Of a stretch of DNA of 64,000 nt, positions 1-12,700 are shown piece after piece (within the stretch, counting starts at the first letter, position 1; each line of letters begins with the position of its first letter). The position numbers and the translations under genes are program-made. Source of the stretch: Branchiostoma lanceolatum (Eukaryota > Chordata > Leptocardii > Amphioxiformes > Branchiostomatidae); the NCBI RefSeq assembly GCF_035083965.1, contig NC_089738.1:14162734-14226733 (forward strand). The letters are read 5' to 3'. The notes beneath the pieces are model-generated. The model was not told where the DNA came from. It made no database searches and worked only from the letters and a program-made list of their open reading frames with translations.

Positions 1-490
1 TCTAAGGTATAGAAAGAAGCAGGCGCAAAACTACGACGTATGTACTTCAAAGAAACGATTTTTTAAGGTACGATCACTTGTCAACATTCAACAAGATGAT
101 GGAAAGTTTTCGACTGAAATTTTGTTCAGACCTTCTTTTCCATTAAACCCCGAAAAGACACGTTTACATTAAGAATCTGACTTGAACAGAACCATAGAGA
201 TTAACTAGGTAAACGGGACTTTGACCTAGCCTACGTGAAAAACAAGCAATAAAGATAGAAAAAGATTTACACCTAACTATTTTGGCTGAACAAAATACTG
301 GGACAAAAGATTTGATCTTGTAATAAACATTCCATTATCAACCACGTTGTAATTCACGCGGTGGTTAATTAGAGGTATCATTAATTGCTTTGTGTTCCAA
401 GAATCATAAAGGATCATAAAAAACACGAGAAAAACTTTGATGTTGAAATTGATTTGTAATTATGTTGACTTCACACTTTGTCTTCGCTAG
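1..490 (+). other. Intron sequence of the first CLCA gene, left edge
   Basis: No coding exon is visible. The stretch ends in a polypyrimidine-poor acceptor (TTCGCTAG) just before the first visible CLCA exon at 491. The paralogue downstream has its signal-peptide exon about 920 bp upstream of the equivalent acceptor, so the missing first exon of this gene should lie left of the window. Confidence 0.6.
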
Positions 491-3400
491 GAAATTTTGA
501 CCGAGGCGTCCCGAGACTTGTACGTCGCCACCAACAACCGTGCGGTCTTCAAGGAGGTCAAGATCCTCATCCCGAGGACATGGACGAAGAAACCCGAGTA
601 CAACCCGGCCGGCACCGAGACCTTCGAACGGGCTAACGTCAGGTAAATGTTTAAAACTGCTGTCCTCATCATCTTGTATTCTGTACTTTCAAAGAAAAAT
701 ACCTTAAAGAATTTATCCAATATCCGTACCTATAACCTATTCAACCATACAGCAAGGATATCAATTGTTTGCCTAACTGTAATGTCGTAAGACATTGTGT
801 GTGGAAGTCGCTGGGACCGAGACCTTCGAACGAGCCAGATTAAGGTCTTAACTGTTGTCCTCATCATCTTGTACGTTGCACATCTAAAGAAAAATATACT
901 AAATTCCTTTATCCAAGATTCCTACGTATCTATTCTAACCGTAATGTCGTATGGTTGTTGGTGCCATTCCCTTCCTCTTGAGAAGCGGTTGTTTGCACTC
1001 TCTAACTGCCAAATTGTTTTTACAATGTTTAAATGAATGCCTGTTTATAGCTAACTGTGTTCTTTCAGAGTGGACGTGCTAAACCCTTTGTACGGGGACA
1101 ATCCGTATGTGCAGCAGAAGGGAGGATGTGGGGAGGGGGGCGACTACATGCACCTCACACCAAAGTACGTGGTGGACAAGCAGTATGGAGAAGCGTACTG
1201 GGGTCCTAATGGTACGTAAATATTCCATATCAGAAGAACTATAAATAGATAAACAGACTAACTTTGCTGGAAATTGCACGTATGACGCAATAGTCACAAA
1301 TTTGTAAACTGGCATATAACGAAATGGAAATGTTTAGCAAGCCTATATAAGTATATTGAATGTGATAGTACAATGTTGATAATTTACATTGTACATAAAC
1401 TCTAATCGTAGGAGGTAGGTATCTATACTGCATCTATACAGCCGGTATAACCGCCCTTCGGTATACACATCAGATTCGCAGGCACGCGAAGTGGCAGCAG
1501 CTTTTTAGATTACTGAATGGCAACACATTTTATGAATAATAACACATTGTATTTGAGATGGAACACTAAATGAAATTGGTATATACATATATATATATTC
1601 CTAAGGCAAAACGTTCGTCCACGAGTGGGGCCATCTCCGTTGGGGTCTGTTCAACGAGTACGGCGGCGACGGTGCCACGGGAGAGTCTTTCCCGCACTTC
1701 TATCGCTCGTCGGCAGGGGGCGTCGAACCCGTCCGATGTTCCGACAAAGTTGCCGGGTACAGTCTACACATGGTGACCGGGGCACCTTGTCAGCTCATCC
1801 CCGCAACCGGAGTCTACGAGCCCGAGTGCCGTTTCTACCCGGATTTCTCAGGCAACCAAGCGACTGGGTCCTATATGTACATGCATTTCCTTAACGAGGT
1901 GAGTTGCCCCCAGTTTTGTTGAGTTTTCAACTTTTCTGAAAAGAACACCAAAGTGATAGAAATAGCTAGTCCATGATTTATACACAACTGTACCGTGCAA
2001 TCAGTTCACCAAGCTTTATCTGTAACACCTTGAAGTTTTAAACATTATTCTTTTGTACATTTTGTGAACACCAGACTAGATATTGTTCACTGAATGGTTT
2101 TCCTGAGGAGTTAGCCCAGTAACAATAATAAGCACTATGTTTAAGAGTTACTTGTATTGAGAATGATCCGTTTTGTTGGCAGGTGACCGAGTTCTGCCAC
2201 AGTGACCCGGAAGGAGACCCTCTGTCCTTCCACAACCGCGAGGCGCCCAACAAGTTCAACGTCGTGTGCGGAGGCCAGAGCGCCTGGGACGTCATGAACA
2301 AGCACCAGGACTTCGCCAACGGAGCCAACCCTCCCAGAGCAGTCGATTCTACAGTGCCCAACTTCGAGTTGCTACAGGAGAGCGACTTCTTCAGGATAGT
2401 CCTGGTGCTGGACGTGTCGGGAAGCATGGAGGTGATGACTATAAGCCAGTTCACAATTCACAAGTGCGCATGTGCAGTGTAAGCATTGTGGGTAAATGTC
2501 AAACGTGGTGCCTGCAATGAAACATGGACAGGAGACGTAAACGATATAAACATTTCCTTGTATGTCTCGGAAAGATGATAAGTTTTGAAAAGAAATTATT
2601 TCAAATTTGAAGGAAGTACGTCTTATCGTATAAAGACTAAATATGCAATAATTGCTTGCAACATCGGCAGATCCCGGATGAAGAGCTGACTTCCGATATA
2701 AACGAAGCTCTAACCTTAGCTTGTATACGGGCGTTGTTACTTAATGACAAGGGAATTTTTATCCGAACCTAAGACCAGTCCATACAGACTACCAAAGATA
2801 AGATCAGTCCAAACAGATTGGCAATTATGTAATTGTGTATATAATAAATTGTGTATATCTTAAAAGCAGATCTTTCATTTTGTAAGATTTGATTGTGAAC
2901 AGTTTAAACATATAAATCATGTATAAGATCGAGACGATGATTGTTATTGACTATGCTTCTCAGGGGGAACCGATTCGCAGGCTGAATCAGGTGGCGACCA
3001 GGTTCATCCGCAGTACAGTGTTCTTCGGCACCTCGGTGGGCGTGGTCACATTCTCCGACGATGCATCGATAGATCATCCGGTAGTGAGGTACGTTCTAGC
3101 TTCTTCTGAAGGCAGGTCATCTTTTGGCGGTTCATTCCTTTTTTGGCTTATTTGGTGTATTCTTCACAAAGGTATTATGCTAATCATTGAAGAGATGTAA
3201 AATGTTCCTACTTATTCCAGTGTGACCTCTCAGGCTGTCCGCGATGACTTGATCGCGGCGGTTCCTACCGGTACTGGTGGTTACACGTGCATTGGGTGTG
3301 GTCTTCTCAAAGGAATCGAGGTAAGAGTTTTTTATTCGCTTTCGGACAGACAAGGACGACGTGGCACTGCACTCATGTATTCATAACTTATTTTAACAGT

Positions 3401-6400
3401 GCCACATACAGAGAACAATGTTCCCATTTTTACACCTGGGTGGAGCGAGAAAAGTCGTGTAAAGTGCCTTAGCTTTCTCAAGGAAGGTTTCAAATGCTAG
3501 ACAAATATAAGAAGCTTCATGGTTCCAACTGCGCATGCGCAGCGAAATGCATTGTAGGTAATACGCCCCTAAGAGGTAAACAATTGATGTTTCTCGACCG
3601 TTGTCACCTTCTTCATGACAATAATGACTGGTCCTATTTCACACTTCAGCTAGATGTTGTTTTTGCAATGGTAAGAATGCGGTTCGAAACGCAAAGATAC
3701 TTTCAAACAACAATGATATAGAAGTAGAAGCTAATCAATAGTCAGCTACTTCTTAAGAACCTGAGAAAATTATTCACGATTGTTCGTTCATCTTTAAGGC
3801 ACTCGAGGCTGTAGGTCCGCCACAAGGAGGCGTCATTCTCCTTGTCACGGATGGGGAGGAAAACCGAGACCCACGAATCAGAGACGTGATACCAGCTCTC
3901 CTGAGGAAGAGAGTCATCGTCGCTACGATCGCCTACAGCCGAGGTGCCGACGCCTTGCTGCAGAGCTTAGCCCTGCAGACAGGGGGCCTGTCCTTCTTCT
4001 CCGGGATCCACGACTCCACGGCCCTGGACAACGCTTTCACCGCCACACTCGAAGCAACAGCTGGGAGCAAGGGAGTGAAGGTGGGTGATGAAGCATTAAC
4101 CAAGAACACACGTGATGATGTCACTTGTCCATAATGTCATGTGTTCAAAATGATTGGTCGATAGTACGTATACCTGATAGAGGATACAGAAGGTACAGCT
4201 GAAAATTCCGTATCGTGTTGGAACGCAGTTTAGCTTTATTTTATACTATACTATACTATACTATACTATACTATCCTATATTGTCTGCAATTGAAACATT
4301 GTTCATCACAATCCCACAGCTCTTAAGTGAAGACAAGATTATTAGTGGTCGGCAGACCTACGCCAGCCACGTGTACGTGGACAACAGTGTGGGGGAGAAC
4401 ACCACGTTTTCCGTCTCCTGGCTCAGCGGACGCCGTCCCAGGGTAGCAGTGGAGTCGCCGCTTGGCCTTGTGATCACCGAAGGAAGCCCGATGTATGACA
4501 TCACATCGGACACGATAACCATCGATATACCTGGCATAGCAACGGTAAGGGTACATCATCAACAACAACACAGTAAACGGTTATGACTTGACGATTGTAT
4601 CAGATATATTCTTCCTGACTCTACGAGTCGAAATCTGATCGTATAGTGACAATTAAAGCATACGTAAAGTATGTAATCTTTATGCTTTCATTAAGGCAGC
4701 GTCAGACGAATATGAATCATTTTCCGCATTTAGTGTTTTCCCCGAAGCTATCGTAAAAGCTGTTAGATTTGGACTTTGTCGTACTTTTGCTGGCATGCTA
4801 TATACATAGCCAAGCCTTTTGTGTTTATACCATCAAGTCTATTTATGCCAAAGGCCTTTTCTGCAGTTTTAAACAGATATGCATGCTTACCTCTTGCATT
4901 TGACTTCCAGCCCGGAAAATGGGTCTACAACATCACCAACAATGGCCCCGATGACCAGAACATCACAGTCTTCGTCACCTCCAACTCCGTCAACGACAAC
5001 GAACCCATCAAGGTGACCGCACAGGTCAGCGCCGTGTCCCTTAACTACTCCTCCTCTCAGCCCACGGCGCTGAAGATCTTCGCGTCGGTACGGAAGGGGT
5101 ATCTGCCTGTCATTGGAGCTGTCGTGAAGGTCCTCGTCGAGAAGCCACCCCATAGTCAGGTAGAGGAGATCACGCTCCTGGACAACGGGGCAGGTAAACT
5201 GTTTCCACAACTGTTTTCAATTTTTGAATTGACTTTAATCTTATCGATTAATCAACTTTAGCTAATGATGTCCATTAGCACTTGAATCTCTCACCTCATC
5301 AGGTCAACGGTAAACTCAGGAGATACTACGAAAAAATGATGAGACAAGGCAATCCTGGAGCGTTTAACAGTAGCTCATTCCTTGCTAAAACTGTCAGTTG
5401 GACGTTGGAATATACAGGGTGAGAGGTCACATAGTTAACGTTATGAGAGGACGATTTAGTGACATGATATAAAATGTATGTATTAGAAAATAATTCTAGG
5501 AAGACTATAATTTACATGATGTCTTTTACTAATAAAAATTCTACGCACCAAACAAACACACTTGCTCTATGTTGTTGGGACATGCCAATCCCACAATCGT
5601 CGTGTTACTGCGACGGTAAGCATTCAAATATGTTTTATATTGTATGGTCACCTCTTTTCTCTCAGGTGCGGACGTGACGAAGAATGACGGCATCTACTCG
5701 CGATACTTCTTCGGCTTCTCCGCCGACGGTCGTTACGGCGTCTCCGTCAAGGTCGACAACGCCCAGGGGGATGCCGGGTTCGTCGTCATCAACCGTGCAC
5801 GTAGCAGTGGTGCTCCTCCATTGGACCCAGGTAATGATGCAACTACTTTGTATTTGTCAGCAGGACTGGACCTTCACTTGAAAGTTCATCTGTGTTGGTA
5901 GAAGTCATTCTGACTGGAGTTTAAACTGTAGCTGATCAGTCAAAAATTTGGGAAAGTCCAATTTTTTTGTGTTGGCGTTTACAGTTTAAATTCCATTCAG
6001 AAGGACTGGACCTTTGTTGTTGGCAGCTCTGGCTGTGCGTTCTGAAGAGCCAAACCAATAAGGACAGTTACATTTCCAAACGGACGCTTCACCGGGTAGC
6101 TTACGGGCTCCCTATAACACTTTCGGGCGGGGTCCGTGGGACTGGATCTGATATTGTACATGGACGAAATTCTCACGAAAAACGCAAGATAATAAAGCTA
6201 TATTTAGCATTATGAATTTCAAAAAGCAGATCAGCCAATGGGCCTGTTGTAGTCAGCACTTCACAATGTAGGGCTACTCATGCCCTTTGGAAACAATAAA
6301 CTACATAGAACGATTTTACCCTAGTATCGTTTTTGGTAATTATCATTTTTTTTATAGACACTGAGTATGCCAGCGGAGGCAATGTTCAGCAAGAACCATT

Positions 6401-7228
6401 GGATCAGTTCCAACGGATGACAACAGGGGGCGTTTTTGAAGTACAGGGGGTGCCCAGTGGTGGCGTCTCTACACGAGACATGCTGCCACCGTCAAGGGTC
6501 GATGACCTCGCGGTCGTGGAGGTTTCCTACGCTGACGCAACCGTGACGCTGAGTTGGACAGCGCTTGGAGACGACTTCGATCAGGGAGGGCCAGGTGTGT
6601 TTCACCATCTCTTTGAACTAATCAATGTCTACCGTTTGTTTCAAAATCACCAATTTAGCAATACCAAAGGAGAAGGGGAGGATTGATTGATTAATTAATG
6701 GAATGTAGAGCTATGATCACATATTTTGTGAGACTGGGCTGACGCATTTGCTCTTACATATTTGTATTATCCTCTTTTTCAGCACAATATGTTGAGATCC
6801 GGTACGGTCGCCACTTCGATCAAATCGCAGACGACTTTCACGGCTCGGCTTCAGTCAACCACTCGCAAGTGCTGCAGGGAAGCCTGACGTCACCACCGGA
6901 ACCCGGCAGCGTGCAGACCATCGTCATCCTCGTGCCAGACCGAGGCGACAACGTCACGTTCGTCTTCGCAGTGCGCATGTGCGACGAGGCGGACAACTGC
7001 GGGCACCCCTCCAACATCGTGGCGGCGAATCTGGAGTACATCCCCGAGCCCGTCTATGTCAACGATACGATCACCTGGGCCATTGTTGGCTCAGTGCTTG
7101 GTGTGGCTGCTTTGGTCGCCATCTTGGCTTTGTTGTTTTGCAAAGTATTGAAGCCGAGAGCGATTAAGCCGGCAAAATCTGCTAATACAGCTTCAGCTAA
7201 CGACAACCCTTCATTTGTTGCTACTTAG
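491..7228 (+). CDS. CLCA: Calcium-activated chloride channel regulator (CLCA) paralogue 1, 5' partial
   Basis: CLCA proteins are secreted or single-pass membrane metalloproteases that cleave themselves and modulate calcium-activated chloride channels. Exons read here: 491-642, 1069-1211, 1606-1898, 2183-2431, 2964-3088, 3221-3320, 3799-4080, 4320-4544, 4911-5193, 5666-5830, 6358-6594, 6783-7228. All have GT-AG borders and consistent phases; together 899 codons plus stop. Visible marks are the zinc-protease motif HEWGHLRWGLFNEY in the exon at 1606, the VWA MIDAS start DVSGSM at the end of the exon at 2183, VLLVTDGEE-like VWA core at 3799, beta-rich and fibronectin-like segments, and a C-terminal membrane helix (AIVGSVLGVAALVAILALLF) with a short basic tail. 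The signal-peptide exon (about 59 codons in the paralogue) is outside the window. No disabling change was seen in these exons. Confidence 0.93.
613..960 (+). repeat. Local tandem duplication of exon 2 end and intron start
   Basis: The last part of the first visible CLCA exon plus the beginning of its intron (from the GACCGAGACCTTCGAACG stretch near 613) recurs from about 809. The second copy has lost the splice donor context (AGCCAGATTAAGG instead of AACGTCAGGTAA) and so is probably silent intron sequence. The other CLCA gene has a single copy. Confidence 0.7.
3338..3490 (-). mobile_element. tRNA-derived SINE fragment
   Basis: This intron segment shares its body with the fuller SINE copies at 8280-8500 and 55385-55588 (the CACTGCAC...AACAGTGCCAC stretch and the TTTTACACCTGGGTGG block), but the tRNA-like head is missing. 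It lies between the CLCA exons ending at 3320 and starting at 3799. Confidence 0.55.
4241..4279. repeat. ACTAT pentanucleotide microsatellite
   Basis: About seven to eight ACTAT units, the last ones imperfect, in the CLCA intron just ahead of the exon at 4320. Confidence 0.9.
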
Positions 7229-8026
7229 TTCATTTTTTGTTTTGTGCGTGCCTTTGTTTGTTTGACTTTTTTGTCGAATGTTTTGCTTGTGCTACTTTGA
7301 TACTATCATCTGTGCACCTGGACCTTAACGTTGCTGGTATAGAATAGCATGCTGTTTTCTCTTCAAGTAGCAAGACACATTTATTGTTCAATGAGGCCAC
7401 TGGCAGAAAATTAAGTCGGAGAGATTTTAACCGTAGTGATTTATGAAATAAAAGTACATACCGGTTGCTGAGGACAAAAACGTCATTTCCTTGAATCAGA
7501 ATGATAATGTTCACCTCACTAACTAGTAGTCATAGATATCAGTAAAAATTTTGGACGACTTAAATATTATAAAGGCACCATATTAAGTGCTGATGTCAGT
7601 TTTTTTGTCTCCTATTCCACTTAACCTCTTCAATAAATACATTTGTTGAAACAGTTTCAATGATTGATATGTCATTGTTGGTCTATGTGTGTGTGCTTCA
7701 CTGTTAAAAGTATACCGACAGGTCAATACCCATTGACATCATAACGAAGTTTGTGACAAATGTTAACATAATAAGTAACCAATACATTTTGATGGTTATC
7801 AGCGATCATCACAAGTGGCAAAGGTAAACTGAAAAGACGAAAACAACACACAAGCAAACAACGACGTTACGAAGTAGAGGTTACCCGGTCGTCAGGTGAG
7901 TACATACGTACTTGGGGCGTGGCAGAACACGGAACTTGCACATGGGCAAGTCTTCCTCCTTTCACTTTTGCTTTGCCTAACTAGTCCATCAGTAGTCAGG
8001 ACGCACTAGTAGTTTCCTGTCCGTTG
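7229..8026 (+). other. 3' region of CLCA 1 and upstream region of CLCA 2
   Basis: Possible polyadenylation signals AATAAA are at 7447-7452 and 7632-7637. The block 7335-7540 is clearly related to 16838-17020 behind the second CLCA gene, so the tandem duplication included 3' flanking DNA. No other gene or recognisable promoter element was found. Confidence 0.6.
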
Positions 8027-9699
8027 ATGACGAACATGGCCGCGATACGCTCGATCGTGTTAATGTCCTTGTTTGTGTGGCGTTCCCAAGCCGTCTTCAA
8101 CCGCCCGTACGAGATCAAACTACAGAACAACGAGTACACGGACGTGCTGGTCGCCATTCACGAGGACGTTTCTGAAGACTACCGGATCGTGGACAGGCTG
8201 AAGGTTAGTTTTCGTAGAGCTCATTTTCCTCATGGACACAGCTACAATCTACAGGTTCCCTGCAACTTGATTTGATTTTGATTTTATTAGAATTGCAACA
8301 GTGCAATACACATGGGACACGGACAGCTATTGCTGGTGTCGTGACCCACACACAATGTCCCCGTTTTTACACCTGGGTGGGGTGAGGAAAGTCTTGTAAA
8401 GTGGCTTTCCCAAGGTCACACCTTGGGTGGCGTCAGGGAATTTGAACCCGGGACCGCTGGGTTCTGAGCCATAAACCCTGCCGTTACGCCACACGACCAC
8501 AACTTTACTTTGTGATTCTAGAATCATTGAATGGCTTTACTGGTTTCAAGTACTGGACTGACACCTTTTGTCGGAACCTCGTGACCGAATGGTGGTACAA
8601 TTGTATTGCGCAATCAGTAGCTCAGTCGTGTTGATTAAGTAGAGACACGACACAACACAGCTTATAAGACAAAAGTGCTGACACGTTCACGACATTTCAC
8701 TGGTATGGGTAGATGTACACAAAAATCGAGCATGCCTCAAAACCACAGGAACGTAAACCAAGTAATATTTGTTCAATGCCTGGTGTTGGTCATGCGAAAA
8801 CAACACGTAGACAGTTCCCACATGAACGCAAGGTACAATGTGCAAAGAAAGCTGATGCAATGCTGTTGCCAGATTATGAAACCATAACAAAATATGATTA
8901 TGAAAACGTAGGGTAGTGTAGAAACTATTCACCAAAAATGTTCTTATAAAACCACCGTCAATACAAAATGTGTCATGATATGTGTTGCGAAAGTAGCGCT
9001 ACAAACGTACATGTTCGAGTAGTTAAACGTCAGGGCCACCCCACGGATTCGCATTTATGTCGAATATACAATCGCATTTGTGCTTTCTGAAATTGAAGTC
9101 ACACTATTTTTGTTCGCTAGGAAATTTTGACGGAGGCGTCCCGAGACTTGTACGTCGCCACCAAGAACCGCGCGTTCTTCAAGGAGGTCAGGATCCTCAT
9201 CCCGAGGACCTGGACGAAGAAACCCGAGTACCTCCCGTCCGGGACCGAGACCTTCGAACGGGCTAACGTCAGGTGAAGGTCTTAAGTTTAACCATTCTCT
9301 TCTTTATATCCGACATTTTTTGTACTTTTAGACAAAAATATCTCCAATCTTTCGTCCAACATTCTTACGCGTATAGAGGACGGGGATTCAAAGCCAATCA
9401 TAAAAGGAAATCATAGTTTGCCTACGGCCCCATACCACTAGACGGCGATCGCGCTGCGATATCGTTGCTTTATAATTGCATTTGGCTTCATGATTGGAAA
9501 TGTCATGCAAAATGTTAAAGTATGACTAAAAAGACAACAAAACACACAAAGCGTAAAAAGAGTCGATTTTCGTCTATGGAATTCGTTGAGCGCTTTGTCA
9601 AAGTTTAGGTCGCAGCACGGTCGCATCGAGGTCGCCTCCGTAGTAGAATGAGAGTATAACAGTAATGTCGTAAGATACGTCATTACGGCAGTTGTGCCT

Positions 9700-9739
<40 letters not shown>

Positions 9740-12700
9740 TTGCCTATAGTAATAGCTAATAGTTAATAGCTAACTGTTTGATAGGAGTGGGTGCAGCTTT
9801 GGGTCATCGGTTCAGATTCAGGCCCGGACATGTTTAGCAATAACACGTTATCATATGTTTGGGGCTGGCACACAAGTACAGGTCTCAGTAAATACCTGCA
9901 TGGTACAAAGTGCGCGTGTCTAGGATGTATGTGTAAAACAATTAGCATAATAGCCCTTTAGCTTACTGGAGACCCTCACTCTTACCGTTTTGCACTTTCT
10001 AAGCTAGCGAAAAAAGAAAAAAAGGAAATGAAAACAGCTCAATCCCTTAGATGCCCAGTCAGCTTTTGGAAAGTTCTAATCTATTTTTTGAACAAAAACA
10101 TTTTAAGCTTACTTCACACGATGTCTAATCTAGAAAACAAATAGATAGTTATAATATTGCGTCCAGAAACAGAATTCTTCAAAAGGGATTTTTGCTCAAA
10201 CAGCAGTTTCATTTTCAACTCTCTTGTGCTGTCATATACTGGAACCGATAGACTCCTGTGCACGTTTTTTTAATCATTTGGGACCTTTGTGATAATCATC
10301 GCCAGATATGATTTATGCAAATTAGTACCTGTGCATATTTGATAAAAAAACTTTTACAATAGGTTAGTACTAGTAGTAAATAATGGGATTTTTATCGTTC
10401 TGACATATGTCATCTAGGTTGAGGACATGTCATCACACATAAATTATGCAAATCATGTATTCTTTAAACACATTTCTTGTGGAACTTGTAATTGCATGTT
10501 GTACTGGCCCGAAATGGTGCAGCCGTACCGGTTTTTAGCCTTATTGAAGAACTTTTGATATAAATATCTATTCATAAACACCTTTGTTCTTCCAGAGTTG
10601 ACCTGCCAAACCCTCTATACGAAGACAATCCGTATGTGCAACAGAAGGGAGGATGTGGGGAGGAAGGCGACTACATGCACCTCACACCGAAATACGTGGT
10701 GGACAAGGAATATGGAGAAACGTACTGGGGTCCTAATGGTATGTAATTCTCCCATATTTGTTAAACTATAAGCTCAGCGCTGACATTATCTATAAGTTGT
10801 ATGCTTACATAGATATATTTTCCAGCAAACCATCGCGTAACAATCACAGATCTGCCAATCACACTTCTATGGTTGCAGAAAAGTGACCCGGCTCCCTCAT
10901 TTTCTAAAACACATTAGTATGTAAAATGAGAGCCTAAATAGATAATTTATGTTTTCCTAAGGTAAAACGTTCCTCCACGAGTGGGGCCATCTCCGTTTTG
11001 GTCTTTATGACGAGTACGGCTTCGACGATGGTGCCTCGGGAGAGTCGTACCCGCACTTCTACCGCGCGTCGGTAGGCGGCGTCGAGCCCACCAGGTGTTC
11101 TGCCAAAGTTGCCGGGCATAACAAACACATGGTGACCGGGGCAGACTGTCAGCTGATCCCCGCAACCGGAGTCTACGAGCCGGAATGCCGTTTCTATCCG
11201 GATTTCTCGGGCAACCGAGCGACTGGGTCTTACATGTTCATGCACTTCCTTGACGACGTGAGTCTCTCCACGTTTTGTAGGCTGGGTTTTGATTTTCTAA
11301 TCAAACAAGAGTTCGGAGACCTCATGCCTCCATTTATTATTTAGAGCTTTTATGGTAGAATTCCATGTTTACATTTCATCATAGATTATGGAGATGACTT
11401 CGGAAAACGCTGGAATTATGGAATCTTATTTAATCATCATAATTATCACAATTTTCATTTTATAATGTACATATCATTTTCATCTTGTCTCATTGATTAT
11501 GAAAGTAAGGCTGTAATTAGCGCAACCTATGTTAGATGATGGTCTTCTCTACCACAATGACGTTCATTATATGTGTCTAATTTTCAAACTTTTTTTTTCT
11601 TTTGCTTCTGTGCATTTTTGAATACACTACCCAACAAATGAATGGACTCCACAACACTTATTGTCTGGTCAAAGTAGGGTTAAGAGTTGCCAGTGTTAAG
11701 AATCGTGTATTTTGTTTGCAGGTGACCGGTTTCTGCCACAGTGACCCGTCAGGAGACCCCCTGTCCTTCCACAACCGCGAGGCGCCCAACAAGCACAATG
11801 TCATGTGTCAAGGTCAGAGCGCCTGGGACGTCATGAACAAGCACCAGGACTTCGCTGATGGAGCCAACCCTCCTAGAGAAGTCGACTCTACAGTACCCAA
11901 CTTCGTCCTGCTGCAGGAGAGCGACTCTACCAGCATAGTTCTGGTGTTGGATGTGTCGGGAAGCATGTCGGTGAGTATTGAAGTACACACCAGGGAAGCA
12001 CGTCATATTAGATAGTCTATCCTGACCACAAATGCAGAAATTGTTTGCAACACCGTATAAATACCTGGCTTTTGTATTAAAATCTGCTATAAGCGAAGCT
12101 CTAACTTCAGCTTAAGTTTCCTTCCTTAATGTCAAGGATATTCTCATTCAAATACAAGGAAGATAAGATAATATCAAAGATAGATATGTGACCAGTCCGA
12201 ACAGATGGCCCATTGTGAACGATTAATTTGTGGGTAGCTATAGTTTAACAACAGGTCATTTGTTTTGTAAGATTATATTATGTGCAGCTTGAACATCATT
12301 GTTAAGATACGTTAATGACCTGCCTAAACAGCATTGCCTGTGCTCCCCAGGGTAAACCGATCGACCGGCTGCATCAGGTGGCGACCAGGTTCATCCGCAG
12401 CACAGTGTCCTTCGGTACCTCGGTGGGCGTGGTCACCTTTTCCTCTAGTGCTTCCATAGAACATCGGGTAGTGAGGTATGACTTCGGCTTCTTTGAATGG
12501 CAGTTGTGCAGGTCTTTTGCTAGTCATTGTAGCATGCTTCCTTCTCCATGCACGTGTTTTATGTATACATGTGTCTTATAGTTGTGTGTGAGACTGTCTT
12601 TGCTGGTGGAGAGACAGGCGAGTTGGGCAGTACATGTTGAACAATAACTGAATGAATACTGCAACAGCCTATAGCAAAGACAAACCACACAAATCAATAC

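Noticed and set aside
2038-2454. Minus-strand open frame over the CLCA VWA exon
   Set aside because: Antisense of a clearly coding, spliced plus-strand exon.
8430-8500. Possible tRNA gene (A- and B-box words)
   Set aside because: No complete cloverleaf can be drawn and the sequence belongs to a repeat with a common body in three places, so it is a SINE head.
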